Positions 1 through 12,650 of a DNA stretch of 64,000 nt are shown piece after piece (positions within the stretch are counted from its first letter, which is position 1; every line of letters starts with the position of its first letter). The position numbers and the translations under genes are program-made. The notes below the pieces were generated by a model. The model was not told the origin of the DNA and did not search any database. It was given only the letters and a program-made list of their open reading frames with translations. Origin of the DNA: Osedax fenrisi (lineage: Eukaryota; Annelida; Polychaeta; Sabellida; Siboglinidae); assembly GCA_964019155.1 (NCBI GenBank), contig OZ025242.1:88115705-88179704 (forward strand), in the 5' to 3' direction.

Positions 1-237
1 GAAATAACATCATTTTAGTATTGCTAATTTTTAATTTAGATATATATAATATAATAAATAATAATATTAAAAATAACTTTATATTTTCCTATTCATGTAT
101 ATGTTATGAATACATTACAAAAAAATTAGGTCAATTGAATAAATAGAATATCAGTTCTATTTTTTTTAGTGGACCTATATTTTTCCTATTTATTTATACA
201 CGAAATTGGCAAATTGCGTGTTATGTGCGGGATCCCC
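1..237 (-). mobile_element. Truncated TTAA-flanked MITE (relative of 54209-54771)
   Basis: The stretch from about 94 to 237 is the reverse complement of the left part of the element at 54209-54771. It ends in GTGCGGGATCCCC followed by TTAA (238-241), as the terminus of that element does. The left end of this copy lies outside the window. No coding capacity is seen. Homology is by eye; the family assignment (piggyBac- or Kolobok-like, from the TTAA target) is inference. Confidence 0.6.
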
Positions 238-471
238 TTAACATCTACTCTCATTCACACTCATATATACAAACAACGATAAAATAGGTTTTCAAAATTA
301 ATTAATATATATCTAAAAAGTAAAATATAAGTTATTTGTATGTACTCCTTTGCTCTGTATAGATTATCCATAGAATTTGTTATAATCCGTTTTATAATAT
401 ATATTATAGATTATAATAATTTAAAATAATTGTCTTTATATAATAATTGTCAACATAAAGTATCTTCAATC

Positions 472-477
<6 letters not shown>

Positions 478-528
<51 letters not shown>
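478..528. repeat. (TA)n microsatellite flanking the element at 529
   Basis: Uninterrupted alternating TA directly abuts the left terminal inverted repeat of the 529-3242 element; a second TA tract (3243-3303) abuts its right end. TA tracts may be the preferred target. Other long TA tracts in the window are at about 3360-3394, 10491-10549, 13991-14053, 14811-14936, 22105-22174, 25650-25690, 52194-52250 and 62641-62768. Confidence 0.9.
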
Positions 529-531
<3 letters not shown>

Positions 532-930
532 TGTTCATTCTAGGTTTCAGGGCAACTACCAACACAAAATTATTATAGGGCATTTAAATATATTTTACTA
601 AGTGAAATTTAGGATGACATATATGGCTAATTTCGCCATCTATTTATAAATTCATTTATGATAAATAATATATTAGATGGACACTTATACCCTGAGGCAA
701 TTTAAACCTGTAACAATTGTTACTTACAAAAGCTACTTAGGAGACTTTTTGAATTAGAGATGTAAATAAATAGCAAATAAGTATTCGATTCGATTACTTA
801 TTATTCGTTTACAATTAAATGATTTACAAATTGTAATTCTAATACATTGATATCAAATAATTCATTTTATATTCAACCTCTCAACATTTGATTCATGAGA
901 TATTCAGATATTAAAAATTTGAAATTCAAG

Positions 931-1240
931 CATTTATAATATTGAAAATGATGTTGTCAAGATCTTATAATATTGAAAATTATGTTGTCGAGATCTTATA
1001 ATATTGAAAATTAGGTAGTCGAGATCTTATAATATTGAAAATGATGTTGTCGATAAGTTATAATATTGAAAATTAGGTAGTCGAGATCTTATAATATTGA
1101 AAATTATGTTGTCGATATGTCTTAATATTGAAAATTATGTAGTTGAGATCTTATAATATTGGAAATTAGATGGTTGATATGTTATATTGAAAATTAGGTA
1201 GTCGAGAAGTTATATTTTTAAAATTAGATGTTCGAGTAGT
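931..1240. repeat. ~31-bp minisatellite, about ten degenerate copies
   Basis: Units of the form cttataatattgaaaatt followed by a variable (a/t)(t/g)gttGTCGAgat block repeat about ten times, decaying to the right. They lie inside the 529-3242 element, so the array is probably part of that transposon. No ORF. Confidence 0.8.
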
Positions 1241-2515
1241 TTGATATATAAGTAATTTGGTTCTCGATAAGACATAATATTATGATTATTGTAATATCAT
1301 ATATATAATTATATATTTATTATAATAATGTAATAGTAACTCTATCAAACTTATATATATATACACTTATTTTTTTATATAAATGTATTGGTAATATTAC
1401 TATTCAATCGAATAGTATATTTATAATTTAAACTTTCATATTATTATAATGATTATTATAAGCATAATGATATATTTCGCGAGAAACACCTGTATACTAT
1501 TATGTTAAGTATAAGGATTAGTTATTTGCTTGGAAATGTATTTATAGGAATATATAAATAAATAAGTTTCTATATAATACAAATTATAAGATACTAAATA
1601 TATAATATATATAGTAATTATTTTCATTAATTATATATTATATATATATACAATTAACGATATATAATATATCATACTTATAAATATTTAAAAATACTTA
1701 TAGGTAGATAAAAATATACAAAAATACCTATATCTATATTAATATTATTATATCATACTGGTACACATTATTATATATAATTTATATAAGATATTTTAAT
1801 TTCATAATATAAAAAATTAATTAGAATGTATATTATTATTGTATTGATTATTAAAATGTAATAATTTGTTTGCACATTTTTGTTAATATCTTTTGTTTAA
1901 ATACAAATTAAAAAAAACATAATATGAATTGTATTATATAATTTAATAAGCTTTCCAGTGATACCAATTTTATCATAATAAAATCAATATAAAATATATC
2001 ATGCTCATGTATCAACATGCAGTACGTACTCCAACGGTTGATTTTAAATTCAATATATATAATAACTAATAAGTAGTATAATACATGATATTTATGACAT
2101 TATATTTTAAACATTATATATTATATATAAGAATAATAATTATGATAAGTATGATAATTAATATATAATATGATATTATTAAATATTAATGTAATAATAA
2201 AAATAATAATTTTAAATTTAATAATTAGATAATTATAATACATTTAAAAAGTATACAGTTTAATTATTATGAATATAAAAAACAGTGAACTTATTAATAA
2301 TATTGGTGATTAAATGTTTCATTATTTTTATATTTTCATGGTTTTTAATATGTCATATATCACTTTAATATTACGTTTTAAAATAGGATTTTGAATAAAT
2401 ATATAAAAATTACAAATTTTAAATAAAACAATCATGTGATTTATATATATTGGGAGAAAAGAATTAGAATAAAAATAATTATTAAATTAATTTTCATATA
2501 TTATTATAAATATAA

Positions 2516-2594
2516 ATTGGTAGCAAATTCACTACCCAATATTTAAAGTTTGCTACCCAATTATCATTTTGGGTAGTGAATTTGCTACCCAATC
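2516..2594. repeat. Palindrome inside the 529-3242 element
   Basis: The arms TAGCAAATTCACTACCCAA and its complement (TTGGGTAGTGAATTTGCTA) face each other around a short AT spacer. The CTACCC / GGGTAG words recur at both ends of the surrounding transposon (near 550 and 3185-3225), so this looks like a subterminal motif cluster rather than a host feature. Confidence 0.7.
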
Positions 2595-2790
2595 TAAAAA
2601 TAGATTATTCTAAATATAGATCAAGCAGTTTATTATCATATTTCATATTTAATTTGTATTTGAATCTAAATTGTTTGTTTATATAAAATATCAAACAGAT
2701 ATAACAAAGGGCAAATAGTATATATTCGCCATTATTTGAAAAATAATGAATTTATCCTAATGTTATGACAGAAGTTATTCATATTCTCCA

Positions 2791-3080
2791 TTATTTTAAT
2801 ACTTAAATAATAATAGAATAATAATAATACATTTAATCGCCATTTTATAAATATTTATTGAAAATCTGCCATTTATTAAATAAAAATTCTTCATTATTTT
2901 AATACTTAAATAATAATACATTTAATCGCCATTTTACAAATATTTATTAAAAATCTGCCATTTATTAAATAATAAATTCTTCATTATTTTAATACTTAAT
3001 AATAATATAATAATAACACATTTAATCGTCATTTTATAAATATTCATTGGAAAACTGACATTTAATAAATAATATATTCC
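2791..3080. repeat. Three ~95-bp tandem units
   Basis: Each unit starts cattattttaatacttaa, contains acatttaatcgccatttt(a/c)(t/c)aaatatt and ends with a tgccatttattaaata-like block. Units begin at about 2791, 2893 and 2983. Non-coding; part of the same element. Confidence 0.75.
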
Positions 3081-3239
3081 TTTAATTATAGATATAACAC
3101 ATTTAATTAATGATATTACAAGTATATTAATAATAACTTAATAATTAAACTTGATCCATATAATTATATATTTAGGGCAGCTACCCACAAAATTAGGGCA
3201 CTTCCCAATTTGGGTAGCTGGGTAGCTCTAGAATGAACA

Positions 3240-3307
<68 letters not shown>

Positions 3308-3358
3308 AAATGTCATTTATTATAATTTGTATATGATATATATAATAATAATATTATA

Positions 3359-3397
<39 letters not shown>

Positions 3398-3572
3398 AGT
3401 TTGTATGTGTTTAATCATAACGGATGATTTAAACACTATACCGTATAGTATACAATTGTATACGTTTATCAATAGATGTGTGTATTAATGCTTGCATATA
3501 AATATATATCAATTTATAAATGTTTACATGTTTCGCACGCTCGACGCATGTCTCATTTTAGGAAATATTTAG

Positions 3573-3603
<31 letters not shown>

Positions 3604-3893
3604 GATACAAGCTTATCAAATCACTAATGCTAATAAATAAATATATAAGAGTTAAAAGGGAGAATACCGAATATGGATTATTGTTTTTATTACGAATGAC
3701 AAGGTAAAATTTAAAATATGTTATCTGTATTGCTATTAGCAATTTGTTAAATAATTTAAAATTATAATAACATCTAATTAAGTTAATTATAATTTATAAT
3801 ATATACTACATTTTCCTTATTTGTATTAGTTTATAATCATTATAATAATGTTTACTAGTGAGTCAACTACCAAAACTATAAATAACAATAATT

Positions 3894-4905
3894 AGAGTCA
3901 CTTCATCCGCTGGTCATCTCGTCTGGTCACTTCGTCAGAAATATAGTCATTTCGTCCGATCTGAATAGTAGTTTCATCCGGACACCTTTTTACATAATTA
4001 TACACAATTTTAAAATATATCTAACTTCGTAGATTGTTGTAATTCCTATATTTTAGGTGGGTCTCGTTTATTTATGAAAAATACATATAATATTTTCGAT
4101 CTGGATTATTAGTTAAAATTGTGTATAATTATGTAAAAAGATATCCGGAGGAAACAACTATTCAGATCGAAAATATTATATGTATTTTTCATAAATAAAC
4201 GAGACCCACCTAAAACATAGGAATTACAACAATATAAGAAGTTAGATATATTTTAAAATATTACCTATTATGATATAATCTTATATACTATATAATATAG
4301 TATATATTTAATTAAATATATTAGTTAAAATTGTATATAAGTTATACAGTATAACCAAAGATTTTGCGAAGCAAAGATATAACACTCCCTATGCATGCAA
4401 CGTAATTTAGTAATATCCCCTGCCACTCCTAGCTGTAGTATCGAAATCACTGAAATAGATTTAGGTTCGGCTCTATTTGCATACAACAATGTTTTCATTG
4501 CTCTATTAAATTACGCGCAATATAAATTAGCTTTTACTTACTAAATATATACTTATATCATTTAAAACATAAATATCATATTTGTTTGTTATATATTAGT
4601 AATGAACACTTAGTTTTCATCATATAAATATTAATTTAAAGCATATTATTTAACATTTTAAAAGTGTATAGTTATATACGAATTTACATTATAAACAACA
4701 CATAGTTCCTAAAAGTAACCCGCTATAGGTGGCACTGGGGTATTTAGTATATAAATTCGAATTACACGATTTCGCGTAAGTGTTATATCTTTCCTTCGGA
4801 AAATCTTTGGTATAACTATGTAAAAAGATGTCCGGACGAAACGACTATTCAGATCAGACGAAATGACTATATTTCGGCGATATGACCAGAGGATGAAGTG
4901 ACTCT
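3894..4905. mobile_element. Foldback DNA element with ~90-bp inverted ends, disrupted by a nested MITE
   Basis: The left end (3894-4005) and right end (4815-4905) are inverted copies of each other, beginning AGAGTCACTTCATC, with repeated GTCAnTTCGTC words and a TCCGGACA block. A second, internal hairpin has arms at 4009-4103 and 4162-4260 (about 95 bp, nearly perfect), and its loop carries another copy of the TCCGGA segment. A 454-bp MITE is inserted at 4356-4809. No ORF. Superfamily unknown. Confidence 0.65.
4356..4809 (+). mobile_element. 454-bp MITE, copy 1, with 7-bp target duplication
   Basis: The element begins CAAAGATTTTGCGAAG and ends in the inverted equivalent CTTCGGAAAATCTTTG; both ends continue inward with a GATATAACAC / GTGTTATATC block. 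It is flanked by GTATAAC on both sides (4349-4355, 4810-4816). A second copy of the same 454-bp length lies inverted at 24183-24636. No ORF above noise. It is inserted in the foldback element at 3894-4905, so it is the younger of the two. Confidence 0.85.
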
Positions 4906-5611
4906 GCCCCACCAAAAGTATTTTAAATTTGACTTCATAAAATGTAATCACAACAAATGTGAGCCATATTAGATACAGATCGTTAAGAGTATTGGGTATT
5001 ACAAAAATTGCGAGGATTTTTGATCTTCATCATGATGACCATATCTAACATGATGTTAACAATTTTAAATAAGTAAATTATTTACTTATTTATTAAATAA
5101 GTAAATTATTATAATTTACTTATTAAAAATTGTTAACATCAACAGTTCTGATAACTGTTATGATCGATAATATTATCTTTTAATGATATGATAACATTAA
5201 AAGATAATATGATCGGAAGGTACGGGCGGTAGGCACAAATTAAATAACTATAAATAACAAAGTTCATGCGTATCTCTCAAGGGGTACGTTGTGCGAATAC
5301 ACTATTCGTAATTATTAGGCTGACTTCGGGATATAAAGCAGCTAAAAAAAACTGAAGAATAAAACTAAACCAAATAAATCAAACAATCAAAAATATCAAT
5401 CAGAAAATATTAATTAATCTATTAAAACGGATGGTCACCATTATGGTGTATACGTATATTTATATAAAGTTATTATTCCATATATATATGTTTTCATTTA
5501 GACTTTATTTTCTTGTGCACTATTATAGTGACTATAATAAATTTTCGTAAGTGCGCACGACTTGCGCGCCACGCGTGAACTTTGCTATTTATATTTATTT
5601 AATTTTTACAT
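4906..5611. other. AT-rich spacer with hairpins; no gene seen
   Basis: Contains inverted repeats around TGTTAACAATTTTAA / TTAAAAATTGTTAACA (about 5056-5144) and around AATATTATCTTTTAATG / CATTAAAAGATAATAT (about 5168-5210). I see no exon or known element. Confidence 0.5.
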
Positions 5612-6112
5612 ACCGTCCGTATTCCCCATATGATCGAAAATATATTAATTTAATACAGTATTCTTGTAATACTAATAATTCCAATTTAAAATTGAATTTA
5701 TTTAATTGTATTAATTACAAATATCTAGATTAAATTTACAATAATATAAAGTTTAGATAATATTTAATACATAACCTTAAAAGATAATATTCTTGAAACT
5801 ATATGTATAACAATTATTTAGTTTTATTAAGTAATGTCCAGATTAAACTTTACAATATAGTTTTAATCAAAATACAAAATTAAAAGTGCCATTTTTAAAT
5901 ATCATAACAATTAAACAAATATTCAAAATAAAAGGATGTATATACAACATCGATATAATCTTTGGGGAAAATTATTTTATGGATCTTTTACATTTTTAAG
6001 GACATATTCATAGACATTAAAGTGACCTCACTCAATATCTATGATCATATTGTATTAATATACAAGAACCATAGAGCTAGAAAGAAAGCTTTCTAGATCT
6101 GACAAGAACAGA
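5612..6112 (+). repeat. Dispersed repeat, copy 1 (pairs with 15211-15752)
   Basis: About 500 bp aligns by eye with 15211-15752 in the same orientation, from accgtccgtatt through the shared block agagctagaaagaaagct and agatctgac near the end. No TIR, LTR or ORF is recognisable. The two copies may be fragments of one uncharacterised element. Confidence 0.7.
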
Positions 6113-6218
6113 TACGTAATTGGGAACAGATATGTAATTGTATATATATATTATATAATTTTTATATATATATAATATATAAAAAAATCATATGTTATAA
6201 TACTTAAAAATAATTCTA

Positions 6219-6310
6219 ATAAATAAACATTTTAAGGATTTACATTAAGGATATAACTTATATCCTTAAAATATCCTTAATGTAAATCCTTAAAATGTTT
6301 ATTTATTAAA
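6219..6310. repeat. ~35-bp-arm hairpin
   Basis: The sequence AACATTTTAAGGATTTACAT and its complement ATGTAAATCCTTAAAATGTT face each other around a short TATATCC centre. It lies between the dispersed repeat at 5612 and the inverted-repeat element at 6332. Function unknown; it may be a foldback remnant. Confidence 0.75.
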
Positions 6311-6331
6311 ATTATTGTTATTATCTTTTAA

Positions 6332-7173
6332 GGGTAGGCGCTGGAGTTCATCTACACCATGCTATTTATAGCTCCACCAAAAAAGTTTTCGGACAAAAAA
6401 TTAATAAAGATAATTACATAATTTTTTTTTATTCAATAGATACTATCCTAATACATAAATATACTAATTTTTATAAATACAATTAATTTAAAAGAATGAA
6501 AAAAATAGTTTAAAAACTATGAATAGTTTTTATTATAAATATATCACATAATCATAATTTATTTAATATATATTAATTAATATAAAATATAATATAACCA
6601 TAGACATCTAAGGGGCGAAGCCATAATATAATACGTCTTTGAATATAACATACATTAGTATTTTTATTGGTTTATAAGTTATACATTTACAGTAAAAATT
6701 TCAGATAAATATAATATAAACTAAAAAAGTAGTTGGCATTTACATGTGGTTACTAAGTGAAAAAGTGAAAACTTGAGAAAATGACATTCAAAGTTTTTAC
6801 ATATATAATCATGGATAATATGTATAAATATGCAAATATATAAAAAATACAATATAAAAACAAATATATAACACATGATTTGTTTATTTATTTAATGCTA
6901 TTTAATCTATGATCTATGCTAAAATAAATCATGAAATTTTTAAATTAAACGATTATTCTAATAAATCGTAATATAAGATTACATATTACAAGTATTTACA
7001 TACATACAAAATATATTTATAAATGTATTACTCCTAAAACACTTTATATTGATAGAAATACTCAAAAATATTAAAAAATATTTTAGGATATTATAAATAA
7101 AATACAGAACTTGGATAATACATAATAAAAAAATATTGGTAAAATTAACACATTTTAACTCCAGCGCCTACCC
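6332..7173. mobile_element. 842-bp element with 17-bp inverted ends
   Basis: GGGTAGGCGCTGGAGTT (6332-6348) and its exact complement AACTCCAGCGCCTACCC (7157-7173) bound an AT-rich, non-coding interior. No clear target duplication. A segment around 6599-6645 (CATCTAAGGGGCGAAGC) recurs inverted near 15888. The ends share GGCGCTGGA with the small MITE at 55417, so the two may be related. Confidence 0.6.
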
Positions 7174-7433
7174 AAGGAAATTTATATTATTTATATTATT
7201 TATATTATAACATATGATTTTTTTTACAAATCATTGACCAATACGGAACCATTTGAAATAGTGTTGGGACTTTAGATTGTAGGATGTATATAGGATTTAT
7301 ATATGCCTAATACGGTATTATTATTAGTAATACCTTACTATAGATACACGTTGTACCGTACAACATAGCGTTAATATTTGTAAATATTATATATATATAT
7401 ATATATATGACTTACTGACTTAAATGCGTAGGA

Positions 7434-8479
7434 TTATCGTCCCTTTGCTTTCCACATGAATACATAGTTTCCGAAGGCATCTCGTCGTTTGGCTCGTCTC
7501 TCTATATTTAAGAGTGGCTCACCGCACTGTTCCATTATGCCATCAGACCATCTTTTTGGCGGGCGTCCTCTTGGTCTCTTTTTGTTGAAATCTAACTTGT
7601 AGCTGGAATTTAGTGTTGACGTATTCCTGACAACATGACCAAACCAGCGAAGTCTTCTTTTAAGAACGATGTCTTCTATAGTTTCGCTTATGTTTAGTTT
7701 CTTTCGTATCATGGTGTTTCTGAGTCTGTCAGACCTAGTAATCCGGAGTATAGCTCTAAGGCATTTCATTTCAAACACTAGTAGCACATCTATTTCTTTT
7801 CGTCTTGTAGTCCATGACTCTGAACCGTATGTGACAATCGGCAGAATGAGTGCTCCGTAGAGTCTAGTCTTAAGATGTATTGATATGTCTTTTGATGACC
7901 ATATCGTTCTCAGTCGACCGAAAGCTTGTGATGCCATTGATATTCGGTGTTGAACATCTGAGGAGCAGTCTGGAACAAGACAACACAGAAATTTGAACTT
8001 GGAAACTTTGGGAACCACGTTATATTCGATTTCAATTTCAGCATTGCTATCTGGTGTCATTATTGCGGATTTAAGAGGATTTATCTTCAAACCCCATTTT
8101 TGACAAGCTTGTTCAAGTTCCAATGTAGATAGTTGCAGTTTTTCGAATACAGCAGATATGAGTGTCGTATCGTCTGCGTATCTGATATCAACAGACATAT
8201 TTTCGTTTAATTGAAAGTCACGGTTCAAACTGTTAACACCCTTCATTACATATTCCAGGAATATGTTGAATAAACTTGGTGACATAATACAGCCTTGTCT
8301 CACGCCAATATTAACTGGGAACCAGTCCGATAGTTCTCCTCCAGCTATTATGGAGCATTCCGTTTTGTCATATAGATTTTTGATTATCTCGACAAATTTA
8401 TTTGGGATACCTATCTTAAGCAGCATCTTCCAAAGTGCTTCTCTCCAAATAGTGTCAAATGCTGCTTTTTGTCAATTTT
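7434..8479 (-). pseudogene. 5'-truncated LINE, reverse transcriptase and C-terminal part (RTE-like)
   Basis: The minus strand reads an almost unbroken ~345-codon RT fragment. It begins in the catalytic core at KAAFDTIWREALWK. It then shows GVRQGCIMSPSLFN, the catalytic RYADDTTL box, a GSESW thumb motif, RRLRWFGHV and KRPRGRPPKRW near the end; the last two are typical of RTE-type LINE proteins. Endonuclease and early RT are missing, so it is a dead 5'-truncated insertion. The left flank carries (TA)n (7388-7408), the right flank another TA-rich tract. Codon use is less AT-biased than the surroundings. Confidence 0.85.
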
Positions 8480-9130
8480 AATATATATTATATATATATA
8501 TGATATGATATATACACTCAATACAGTAATTGAGTCAATAATATACTTAATTTTATAATACAAATATTGTAAATTTTCTTAGTATAAATATCTATATAAT
8601 GTGTTTTTATTCCTCATGTGTTTCAATATAATCATATTCAATATAATCATTAATTTGTATAAAGTAATTATAGAATATATTAACTAATTTAATATAACTA
8701 TATACATTATAAATATTATAATTCTATTTTATATTTTAAATTGTATTAATTACAATATTGTTAATTTCACTAGCAACAAAATCATATTATATGTAATATG
8801 TTTGATTCATCATGTATTTGTTTCATTATAATCTTTAATTTTATATTGTAATTATATAATATATTATCTAATTTAATATAACTATATACATTATAAATAT
8901 TATAATTCTATTTTATATTTTAAATTGTATTAATTACAATATTGTTAATTTCACTAGCAACAAAATCATATTATATGTAATTTGTTTGATTCCATGTTAA
9001 TTTCATTCATTATAATCATTAATTTGTATATAGTAATTATAGAATATATTAACTAATTTAATTTAACTTAATACACTATATACAATATACAATTAATTTA
9101 ATATTACAATTAATTATATATTATAATTCC
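8480..9130. repeat. AT-rich tract with 184-bp tandem duplication
   Basis: A block starting ctaatttaatataactatat at 8684 recurs at 8868 (period 184) and includes ttcactagcaacaaaatcat in both copies; a weaker third copy follows toward 9060. No coding potential. Confidence 0.7.
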
Positions 9131-10495
9131 ATTTTATTTTTTCTGAAGAATCAGGCGAATTACTATTTTTGAATCCTATACATAGATGACAATTGATTAT
9201 TTATATTGTATGACTTTAGTTATACATGTTTCAGATAATATCATTAGAAAATATACAAATCTACATGCATTTGATAAATATATATATATATATATATTAT
9301 ATATATTATGGTATTGTAGATAATGAGGTATGACATATTTGAACTCTACGCTTATGTTGATAGGATTTACATGTGAGTCTTAAAGGTGATAAGTAACTAT
9401 AAATAATATAGTATTATATATCGAATAGAATATTATATTTGACCAATATAATACTATATACTAATTATATATTTCTAATATCACAGGATTATGTTCAAGT
9501 CAGTATCGACTATAGTCAACATATATGTTGATGGATTCGGTGAAAGTGAATAAGTAGATGAAGTATTTGATAGCCTGGGAGAAGGCGAACGTAGCTGATG
9601 AAGTGGACTTAGGGGAAGGTCTAGAGATGATTGTTTTGTAGAATACCATTCTAAATAATTGTATATTTATTAATTATGATTTATTGCAAATAATTATGTA
9701 TTCTTAATTTTATTTAAATTCAATATATTATAAATATTTATCTGCACTGTTATTTTTTTATATAATTTAAATAAAATAATACATTATACTTAAATATAAA
9801 TACAAATTAAATTTTATATAAGTGAAAATTAGTATTACAGTATAGAATAATAATTATAAATATTTATATGTGTAAATAATAAGTTAACTTTTATTAAAAT
9901 AAAATATATATTACATGAAATATTGTAAGTTGAAAAAATAGTCATGTAAATATAATACACAATTTTATAAATTTCTACATATAAGGTTCTATAATATTCA
10001 ATAATTATTTTTTTTATGAATTTTTAATTACATAATTTATATAAATACATACCTTTCTAAAATATAATAACTTATTATGAAAGAAAATGATTATTTAACA
10101 ATGATATTTGATCTTGAATACATCTTTATTACATAATAATATACAATTTAAATAATTTATAATAATTTTCTATATATAAACAGTTATAAAATATTCAATA
10201 ATTATTATTTTTATGAATTTTTAATTACATAATTTATAAAAATATATACCAAAACAAAATAACTTAACATGTAATGAAAGAAAATGGGATGATCACAAGA
10301 ATCCAACAGCAACACTGCAATGCAAGGACATGAACTTTAAATATACTGCGCGCGCGCGCAAAATAGTTTGCTATAGGCTCGTTACATTCAGTGATGTGTT
10401 ATGCATTTAAATGATTTGCAATATAATTTATATTCATACGCGATTATTCAGATATATATTATATAATACGCATACATGTATATAATATATATATA

Positions 10496-10551
<56 letters not shown>

Positions 10552-10604
10552 TGTGTATATATATATAAATATAAGATATATATTATAAATAAATATTTTT
10601 TTTT
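9131..10604. other. AT-rich spacer; no gene seen
   Basis: Mostly low-complexity AT. A slightly GC-richer patch at 9478-9640 has no splice signals or protein similarity that I recognise. A short (GC)n-like run lies at about 10346 and a (TA)n tract at 10491-10549. Confidence 0.5.
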
Positions 10605-11330
10605 AATTAAACTAAATTTAAATTATTACTATCATAAATTACTCGATTATAATTCGAATATGTTACGTACGAATGAGATCGATATCGTTTTAGAATGTCC
10701 ATTTAAGTAGAATCGATATATTATATATGTATAATACTATACGTCATAAATATGCTATCCGTTATAGTAACTGTACAATGAAGTATTTGTTAATAAATTT
10801 GATTTTAAATTAAATTTAAATTATTACTATCAGAAATTACTCGATTATAATTCGAATGTGTTACGTACGAATGATATCGATATAGTTTTAGAATGTCCAT
10901 TTAATTTCAAGTAGAATCAATATATTATATATGTATAATAATATACGTCATAAATATGCTATCCGTTATAGTAACTGTACAATGAAGTATTTGTTAATAA
11001 ATTTGATTTTAAATTAAATTAAAATTATTACTATCAGAAATTACTCGATTATAATTCGAATATGTTACGTGCGAATGAGATCGATATAGTTTTAGAATGT
11101 CCATTTAATAATTTAAATTTAATTAAAAATCAAATTTATTAACTAATACTTCATTGTACAGTTACTATAACGGATAACATATTTATGACGTATAGTATTA
11201 TACATATATAATATATTGATTCTACTTGAAATTAAATGGACATTCTAAAACTATATCGATCTCATTCGTACGTAACATATTTGAATTATAATCGAGTAAT
11301 TTCTGATAGTAATAATTTAAATTTAGTTTT
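10605..11330. repeat. Direct ~200-bp repeats closed by an inverted copy (large palindromic cluster)
   Basis: Units begin AAATTTAAATTATTACTATC at about 10614, 10812 and 11016; each contains ACTCGATTATAATTCGAAT, a TTACGTRCGAATGA word and AGAATGTCCATTTAA. The third unit is cut short at about 11108, and a full inverted unit follows (11109-11330), so the outer ends are inverted repeats. It looks like a foldback transposon with internal duplication. No ORF. Confidence 0.75.
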
Positions 11331-11411
11331 AAAAAAATTATCTATTTATAGTATATATATATAGAAATGTTTTTTAAATAGGAAAATGAATAGCATAATA
11401 TATAACATGGG

Positions 11412-11500
11412 TTAACCCACAATTGTGGCTCAGTGCTATAAAGGATGCGTTCTAAGCAGAAAGTCCCGAGTACGAATCTAGCTGGAGCTAGATTTATTTT
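11412..11500 (+). mobile_element. Possible tRNA-derived SINE head
   Basis: The stretch gTGGCTCAGTGCTATAAAGG resembles a tRNA D-arm with A box, and GAGTACGAATC about 45 bp later resembles a B box. It differs in sequence from the SINE at 42350. I see no intact cloverleaf and no second copy in the window, so this is a weak call. Confidence 0.35.
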
Positions 11501-12565
11501 TATCACACACATACATACATATATATATAATTACTATATGCTAGGATCTACTTTCATTCGGATCTACTTTCACGCGTATGTATATTTATTTGAATATTTC
11601 AACTCCCGCAATATAAATATAACTCCCGCAAGTATGTGTTCGTGTCCTTGCTGTCGAATTCTTGTTATGATCCAGAAAATGATTATTTAATTATGATAGT
11701 TAACCTTGAATACATTCTTAAATAAAATTAAAAATTAGAAAAAAGTACAAATATTGTCTTAAGGTAATTATCCTTCTTTTATTCAATAATTAATTAAGTT
11801 ATAATTTTTTTTAATTATCATGTTGAATAATATATAGTAAATATTTTATCAATATATATTTATATATAAATACGAATATTTTATATATTATTTTTAATTT
11901 TAATTTCATATTTATTTTTAATAATTTTTTTTTATAATTATTATAATTAATTGAATATAATATTATGAATAATGATTATTTTTGATTTTTTTCTTTAGAT
12001 TAATATAATATATTATATACTAATCAAAATAAATATCACTTGTAATAGACAAATAGTAATGTATGAGTACACATTTTCGTTTATTAAAAACATGCGTATA
12101 TTTTTTTTAAATATACATAATCTCTGGGTATTGAATGCATAGTTATTTAAAATAGCTGGGACCTAAAGAGTTAATATAATTATTTTAAAAATAATAAAAA
12201 AAAATGTTAATAGATTTATTTTAAAATAATTTTAATATTATAATTGATTTTTCTTTATTTAATAATAAATTTATTATTTTATGATGTACCTATATAACTA
12301 GAAAAGAATGTTATCTAGATAATTAAAAAAAATTAGAAAAAAATAATCATAAATAAAAAAGATATAACCTGTTAAAAAATAGCTATTTTTCCCTATCTTT
12401 TACATGTAAACGCCAGCAAGGTTACGCCAGCCCTTAGTGATTTAGACAACTGACCCACCCAGCATTTTAATATCACAATTTCAATACATACATATCTACA
12501 CACAAACATCCACAGACATATTCACTCAAACACACATACACATACAGCTTACCAAGAATAGATGT

Positions 12566-12650
12566 TTTGTTAAAAGCTGACCAATCTTTTAGGGCGTCTG
12601 CCTGTACCAGAAATAATTCGAATTCGCAACCTACCAGACTACCTCCTGTA
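12566..12650 (+). mobile_element. Possible decayed tRNA-like SINE head
   Basis: GACCAATCTTTTAGGGCGTC followed by AATTCGAATTC resembles degraded A and B boxes of a tRNA-derived element. Flanking (CA)-rich sequence (12490-12545) may be unrelated. No acceptor stem is seen. Confidence 0.25.

Larger units (their letters stand above)
529..3242. mobile_element. 2.7-kb non-autonomous DNA transposon, hAT-like ends
   Basis: The ends are perfect 15-bp inverted repeats: CAGTGTTCATTCTAG (529-543) and CTAGAATGAACACTG (3228-3242). Further inward both ends carry related ggGCAnCTACC motifs. (TA)n flanks both sides, so the target duplication cannot be read. The interior has no transposase ORF. It holds a ~31-bp minisatellite (931-1240), a palindrome (2516-2594) and three ~95-bp tandem units (2791-3080). 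CAGTG-type ends suggest the hAT superfamily, but the lack of a readable 8-bp duplication leaves that open. Confidence 0.6.
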
